A stretch of DNA of 31,585 bases from positions 1 to 31,585 of the forward strand of contig DDJC01000006.1 of the NCBI GenBank assembly GCA_002339015.1. Direction: 5' to 3'. Below are positions 26,340 through 31,585 of the stretch, piece after piece. Positions within the stretch are counted from its first letter, which is position 1, and each line of letters starts with the position of its first letter. The position numbers and the translations under genes are program-made. Under the pieces are notes generated by a model. The model saw only the letters and a list, made by a program, of their open reading frames with translations, was not told the origin of the DNA and searched no databases. This DNA comes from Burkholderiales bacterium UBA1834 (GTDB taxonomy: Bacteria; Pseudomonadota; Gammaproteobacteria; Burkholderiales; Burkholderiaceae_C).

Positions 26340-26648
26340 TCACGCATCGCCCTGAAGGTAGAGGTTGCGCTCCGTGGCCGTCATCAGTTCGGCCGAGCTG
26401 ATCTTGAGAGCCAGGGAAATTTTTAGAATGAGAGCGAGTGTCGGCATGTGCTCGCCGCGCTCAATCTTGCCCATGTGCGAACGCGCGATCCCCGCCAAGC
26501 CCGCGAACTCATCCTGAGCAATCCCCTGATCCAGGCGAGCGGCTCGCACCGCTTGCCCGAACGCCAACGCCGGTGCGGACTCATAGGTGGTTACTCCGGC
26601 GGGCCGTCCAGGCCGAATAGTGCGCTTCTGCATTCGCAGAAGCGTCAT
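26340..26648 (-). CDS. Small XRE/Cro-type HTH regulator
   Basis: 102 residues with a Cro/CI HTH at about 30-88 (GQAVRAARLDQGIAQDEFAG, then IARSHMGKIERGEHMPTL) and a basic N-terminus. The ATG at 26648 lacks a strong Shine-Dalgarno; an ATG 15 bases later is possible. The gene is divergent from the orphan LysR effector-domain gene, with overlapping palindromes between them. Small XRE regulators next to integrases often control element genes, but its targets here are unknown. Confidence 0.85.
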   Translation of the reverse strand: MTLLRMQKRTIRPGRPAGVTTYESAPALAFGQAVRAARLDQGIAQDEFAGLAGIARSHMGKIERGEHMPTLALILKISLALKISSAELMTATERNLYLQGDA

Positions 26649-26660
26649 GGAATCACTGAT

Positions 26661-26685
26661 CTTTAACCACGTTAAAGATATCTCT
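26661..26685. promoter_or_regulatory. Overlapping palindromes between the XRE gene and the orphan effector gene
   Basis: CTTTAAC-CAC-GTTAAAG (26661-26677, 7-bp perfect arms) overlaps a perfect 12-bp palindrome AAAGATATCTTT (26674-26685). Both lie just upstream of the XRE start and about 60-80 bp before the divergent gene. This is where an autoregulatory XRE operator would be expected. Confidence 0.6.
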
Positions 26686-26743
26686 TTAGTATGATGTCGG
26701 TAGATCTTTTCGATCCCCTCCCGCCGCCTCTTTGGGGGTATCC

Positions 26744-27385
26744 ATGCATGACGTCATCAGTCCGCCCCCGAATTTCACACTCGCCATAGCGCCAGGTGTA
26801 CCGTCTTCACGGCTGTCGGCGCTGCTTGCACTGCAGCGAGCGCAGGAGCCGGGCGTCGCGATGGCCGTGCGTGAAGTTTCGGATCAAGAGTTGATGACGG
26901 GCCTGCAGGAGGGCCGCTACGACGCGGGACTATCTCTTAGCGGTGCGGGGGATCACCTGACGAGTAGCCGGAGGCTATGGTGCGAAAGCATGGCCGTTGC
27001 GATACCACCGCGGTCCCGCTTAGTTAACCAGGCGAAGCTCACCATCTCAGATCTTCAGGATTATCCAATCTATCGCTGGCGGGTGGAGGCTTGCCCCTTG
27101 CTGGACGAGAGGTTGGCCTCCCTCATGCCAGTGGACCAAGAGAACATCCTGTCTGCAACTTCATTCGAGATGATGGCGCTGTGGGTCTCATCCGGCTACG
27201 GCATCGGCGTATGCGCGCAATCGCGCATCGAGCGTGCCCATCAATGGGGGATCGGCATGCGACCGCTCGCCGATGGCCCCTACAATATCGTGACGTACCT
27301 CCAACGGCCCCACGCGCAAGCCGATTCTGCTGCCAAGCGGTTCGAGCGTAGAGCGCTACAGATTGCTGGGGAAGGTGCAAGGTGA
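26744..27385 (+). CDS. Orphan LysR-type effector-binding domain protein without HTH
   Basis: 213 residues that align by eye with the effector domain of LysR regulators and specifically with residues from about 92 on of the neighbouring LysR (LSALLALQRAQEP, VREVS, YDAGLSL, SSGYGIGVCAQSRIE, NIVTYLQRP). There is no winged-helix DNA-binding part, and the upstream DNA does not encode one in any frame near it. The ATG at 26744 with GGGGGT upstream is preferred; a TTG four codons earlier is possible. No signal peptide is seen, so it is probably a cytoplasmic ligand-binding protein. The divergent XRE gene suggests it could act as a sensor partner; this is inference. Confidence 0.82.
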   Translation: MHDVISPPPNFTLAIAPGVPSSRLSALLALQRAQEPGVAMAVREVSDQELMTGLQEGRYDAGLSLSGAGDHLTSSRRLWCESMAVAIPPRSRLVNQAKLTISDLQDYPIYRWRVEACPLLDERLASLMPVDQENILSATSFEMMALWVSSGYGIGVCAQSRIERAHQWGIGMRPLADGPYNIVTYLQRPHAQADSAAKRFERRALQIAGEGAR

Positions 27386-27388
27386 TGG

Positions 27389-27422
27389 GCCTACGGCCGG
27401 AAGCGTCATCCCGGCCATAGGC
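27389..27422. terminator. Hairpin between convergent orphan effector gene and integrase
   Basis: GCCTA-C-GGCCGG pairs with CCGGCC-A-TAGGC across a 10-nt loop: 11 pairs and one mismatch. It fills the 48-bp gap between two converging genes. There is no T tract on either side, so it would be a weak bidirectional terminator at best. Confidence 0.45.
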
Positions 27423-27433
27423 TGACCCGTGGA

Positions 27434-29377
27434 TTAGGTTCCCTCGATCACCACAGCGCTGTCCACTAGCCTACGAACGCTCTGCCGCACATCTTCCGGG
27501 ACGGGCTGCGGGGCGACGGCCTTGGGCACATCCTCGTGATGCTGGTAGTCGCCCATGATGACCCGTACGATCGCCGGCACGTTGGTCGGCGTGACCGCAT
27601 CGATGGCGGCGCGATCGCCCAGGTCAGGGTGCGGCTGGGTCAGCATGCGGTAAAGTCCCCAAGAATCCGCGTGCGGGCACTGGTTCATGAGCACCTGGGC
27701 CAGCCTGTGTTTGAGCGGCACCAGTTGCCAGTCCGGAACACGCTGTCCCCGATTGCCAAGGCTGATAGCCAGCAACTTTCCGGCTTTCAGTTCGCGGTTG
27801 ATCTGGTCCTTGGACTTCCCGGCCAGCTTGCCGAACAACGGGACCGGCAGGCTGTTCGGCGACTCATAGATAGCCAGCATTTCCTCGCGCTCGCGCTGGA
27901 TCGCGGACACTTCCGGCTCTGGGACATGCACCGGAGGCGGCGGCAGATGCGACAGTCTCCGGAACGTGATTCCGCCGCTGCTCGAAGTGACGACAATGGG
28001 CGTTGCGACAAGGGACTGCACGCCGGGCACAGGGGGCTCGGCCACGATGGGGGCCGCACCCACCGCCTCTTCCACTTCTGCCATCGCAGGCACCCCATCG
28101 ATGCGGATGGTCAGGTGTGCGCTCGCAGCTTCTACCTCGCCCTGTTCGAGCAGGTCGAGGCGATCGGCCCAGTCCTGCATCATCCGGCGCCTCGGCTCCA
28201 CGTATTTGGCGTGGTTGTAGGCCGAGCTGACCTTGTTGGGGTCGGAGTGCGATAGCTGTGCATCCACCCAAATTTTCGGATAGCCGATTTCGTTGAGCGC
28301 CGTCGAGATGGTGCCGCGGATGCCGTGCCCGGTCAGGCGCCCCTCGTAACCCATGAGCTGCAAGGCCTTGTTCAGCGTATTTTCGCTGATGCGCTTCTTG
28401 AGTTCGCTGGTATGAGCCAACAAGTACTTCTGCGCCGGCCGCATCGCGCTCAGAAGATAGCGCACGATCTCGATGGCCTGCAGAGAGAGGGGCACGATGT
28501 AGGGCGGCACGTCCTGCGGCCGCTTACCGGCCTTGCGCATTTCGTCCTGGAGCTGCTTGACGAATTGTGGCGGGATGATCCACAAGCCGCGGTCGAGGTC
28601 GAACTGCTCAGGCTCGGCCAGCCGCAATTCGCCCGTCCGCACCCCAGTTAACAACAGCAGCCGCACACCAAGCTGGGTCTGCCAGCCGCGGGGGGTGTAG
28701 AGCCGAAGCTTCTGAAGGAACTCGGGCATCTCGGGCAGGTGCAGATAGGGATTGTGGGTCACCGGGGGCTTGGGTTCGGCCACCACATCCAGGTCAGCAG
28801 CAGGGTTGACCTCCAAGCCCTCGGCAACGACCAAGGCATAGCGGAACATCTGGTTGAACCAGGTGCGAACCTTCTCGGCGGTGGTGAACGCTTTGCGCTT
28901 CTCGATCGCCGCCAGAACTCCCAGGAGCTGAGGGCGGCGAATGTCGTAGATCGACATCTTCCCTAAGGCGGGCAGCACGTCCTTGTTGAAGATGCGCAGA
29001 ATCTGCGACAGGGTGCTCTGGCGGCCTTCCTTGAGTTCCTTGCGGCGATGCTCGACCCAGGCATCAAAAACGTTCCTAAAGGTGTATTCACCCGCCAATT
29101 TGGCCGCGTGCCGGCGCTGGTCACGCTCGATTTGCGGATCAACCCCCCTGGCAAGCAGGGCTTGGGCCTTATCCCGCTCGGCGCGGGCCTCGCGCAAGCT
29201 GAGGGCAGGATATCCGCCCAGGGACATACGTTTTTGCTTGCCCAGCCAGTAGTAGCGAAACATCCACGACTTACCGCCTGCAGCAGAGACCATCAGGCCC
29301 AGGCAGTCATTATCGGAGAGGGTGTAGCGTTTTCCGGTGGTTCTTGCCTGCCGGACGGTCAGATCAGAGAGTGCCAT
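27434..29377 (-). CDS. int: Site-specific tyrosine recombinase of the ICEclc (IntB13)/P4 type
   Basis: 647-residue integrase. The N-terminal DUF4102 arm-binding domain is at about 1-90 (LTVRQARTTGKRYTLSDNDC), followed by a core-binding domain (about 100-200) and a catalytic domain (about 215-400). Catalytic residues visible are R247 (GVRTGE), H351-xx-R354 (HGIR), H377 (LSHSD) and Y387 (AYNHA). A C-terminal extension of some 235 residues (412-647) is present, as in the 657-residue IntB13; ordinary P4-type integrases are near 400. TAGGAG 9 nt before the ATG at 29377 decides the start. Part of that site lies in a perfect hairpin at 29387-29404. Position next to tRNA-Gly fits insertion at the tRNA 3' end. 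Confidence 0.94.
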   Translation of the reverse strand: MALSDLTVRQARTTGKRYTLSDNDCLGLMVSAAGGKSWMFRYYWLGKQKRMSLGGYPALSLREARAERDKAQALLARGVDPQIERDQRRHAAKLAGEYTFRNVFDAWVEHRRKELKEGRQSTLSQILRIFNKDVLPALGKMSIYDIRRPQLLGVLAAIEKRKAFTTAEKVRTWFNQMFRYALVVAEGLEVNPAADLDVVAEPKPPVTHNPYLHLPEMPEFLQKLRLYTPRGWQTQLGVRLLLLTGVRTGELRLAEPEQFDLDRGLWIIPPQFVKQLQDEMRKAGKRPQDVPPYIVPLSLQAIEIVRYLLSAMRPAQKYLLAHTSELKKRISENTLNKALQLMGYEGRLTGHGIRGTISTALNEIGYPKIWVDAQLSHSDPNKVSSAYNHAKYVEPRRRMMQDWADRLDLLEQGEVEAASAHLTIRIDGVPAMAEVEEAVGAAPIVAEPPVPGVQSLVATPIVVTSSSGGITFRRLSHLPPPPVHVPEPEVSAIQREREEMLAIYESPNSLPVPLFGKLAGKSKDQINRELKAGKLLAISLGNRGQRVPDWQLVPLKHRLAQVLMNQCPHADSWGLYRMLTQPHPDLGDRAAIDAVTPTNVPAIVRVIMGDYQHHEDVPKAVAPQPVPEDVRQSVRRLVDSAVVIEGT

Positions 29378-29386
29378 TTCGAGGCT

Positions 29387-29404
29387 CCTAAGTAATGACT
29401 TAGG
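29387..29404 (-). promoter_or_regulatory. Perfect hairpin overlapping the integrase ribosome binding site
   Basis: CCTAAGT-N4-ACTTAGG (7-bp arms) lies 10 bp upstream of the int ATG. The TAGG of the TAGGAG site is in the 3' arm on the transcript, so the hairpin could hide it; alternatively the dyad is an operator. Confidence 0.5.
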
Positions 29405-29536
29405 CCCTATGCTCGTCATGGTTCCCGCTCAGCCCCAGCAACTATCCGGTAGCCGTCCCACCCGTATTCTTGTGCCTCAATTGGTCACTCAAAAACGGTA
29501 GCTGTGGGTGGATTTCCGTGGCGCTCGCTGGAATGG

Positions 29537-29561
29537 AAAAAGGGGCCGAAGCCCCTTTTTT
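29537..29561. terminator. Strong bidirectional rho-independent terminator between int and tRNA-Gly
   Basis: AAAAAGGGGC-CGAA-GCCCCTTTTT: perfect 10-bp stem with a tetraloop, and T or A tracts on both strands. It lies 43 bp beyond the tRNA 3' end, so it can stop tRNA or lon read-through into int. It also stops transcription from the opposite direction. Confidence 0.88.
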
Positions 29562-29603
29562 CAATGACTTACAGACGTCAGTAGAAGTCTGTAGATCATA
29601 ATT

Positions 29604-29621
29604 TGGAGCGGGATAAGAGGC
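29604..29621 (-). other. Predicted attachment site: last 18 bp of tRNA-Gly
   Basis: ICEclc-type integrases are known to recombine at an 18-bp segment at the 3' end of tRNA-Gly. The same segment is present here and restores a full acceptor stem with CCA. No second copy was found in the window, so the partner att site must be outside it. The exact crossover bases are not known. Confidence 0.55.
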
Positions 29622-29679
29622 TCGAACTCTCGACCTATACCTTGGCAAGGTATCGCTCTACCAACTGAGCTAATCCCGC
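29604..29679 (-). tRNA. tRNA-Gly (anticodon GCC)
   Basis: 76 nt including an encoded CCA. The acceptor stem GCGGGAT pairs with ATCCCGC and the discriminator is T. The D arm contains AGCTCAGTTGGTAGAGC. The anticodon loop TTGCCAA reads GCC on a perfect 5-bp stem. The T arm is GAGAG-TTCGAGC-CTCTT; its stem pairs if one G-T wobble is allowed. It is on the same strand as lon, 126 bp downstream of it, and serves as the insertion target of the island. Confidence 0.97.
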
Positions 29680-29805
29680 ATATCGCTGGCTTGAGGCCGA
29701 AACCTTTTGCCGTTGACCGCTTCTGGTGTCGCGATCAGCGAAGACCTGAACTATACATCGTTTTAAAGCGATTTCTGGCCCAGGCCTTCGTTTGTTGCGA
29801 AAAAA

Positions 29806-31585
<1,780 letters not shown>

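Overview
The window is GC-rich DNA from a betaproteobacterium, most likely a member of the Burkholderiales. The lon sequence looks like that of Comamonadaceae or Alcaligenaceae, although the species cannot be read from the sequence. The right edge (about 29.6-31.6 kb) is ordinary chromosome: the 3' two thirds of lon, then a tRNA-Gly(GCC) gene. Everything to the left looks like one end of an integrated element. A 647-residue P4/IntB13-type tyrosine recombinase starts about 225 bp from the 3' end of the tRNA and reads into the element. This is the layout of the ICEclc/PAGI-2 family, which uses tRNA-Gly 3' ends as its target. The other end of the element is not in the window.

The cargo is almost entirely metal resistance. 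On the minus strand from left to right lie: a MexPQ/MexEF-like RND pump (permease cut by the window edge); a Zn/Cd/Pb P-type ATPase with two HMA domains and a His-rich linker; a periplasmic protein of three DUF4148-like repeats; a SmtB-type ArsR repressor with a CDF exporter (czcD-like); and a nickel-type nreA/nreB pair in which nreB is broken by an internal deletion. Divergent from these, on the plus strand, is a five-gene Czc-type operon: outer membrane factor, membrane-anchored accessory protein, adaptor, HME-RND pump and small His-rich periplasmic protein. A dihydrolipoamide dehydrogenase gene follows it. A second SmtB-type ArsR separates this from a copper block: copA, cueR, an ISC-type ferredoxin, a glutaredoxin-MauE fusion, and convergent copZ.

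Between the copper block and the integrase lie an Lrp/AsnC regulator divergent from 4-hydroxyphenylpyruvate dioxygenase, a LysR regulator, and a divergent pair: a small XRE regulator and an orphan LysR effector domain with no DNA-binding domain.

Regulation can be read in several places. TGAA-N6-TTCA type dyads typical of SmtB/CzrA repressors precede the CDF and the DUF4148-repeat gene, and a related dyad precedes cadA. A perfect G-tract dyad of the CsoR/RcnR type precedes nreA, whose ligand pattern (H5, C37, H62, C66) matches the nickel sensor InrS. MerR-type promoters with 19-bp spacers precede copA, copZ and, unexpectedly, the RND adaptor gene at the left, suggesting that CueR or a similar regulator may control all three. 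Together the genes form a layered export system for Zn/Cd/Co/Ni and Cu(I), with accessory thiol and Fe-S proteins in the copper block. No CRISPR array, rRNA or insertion sequence was seen.
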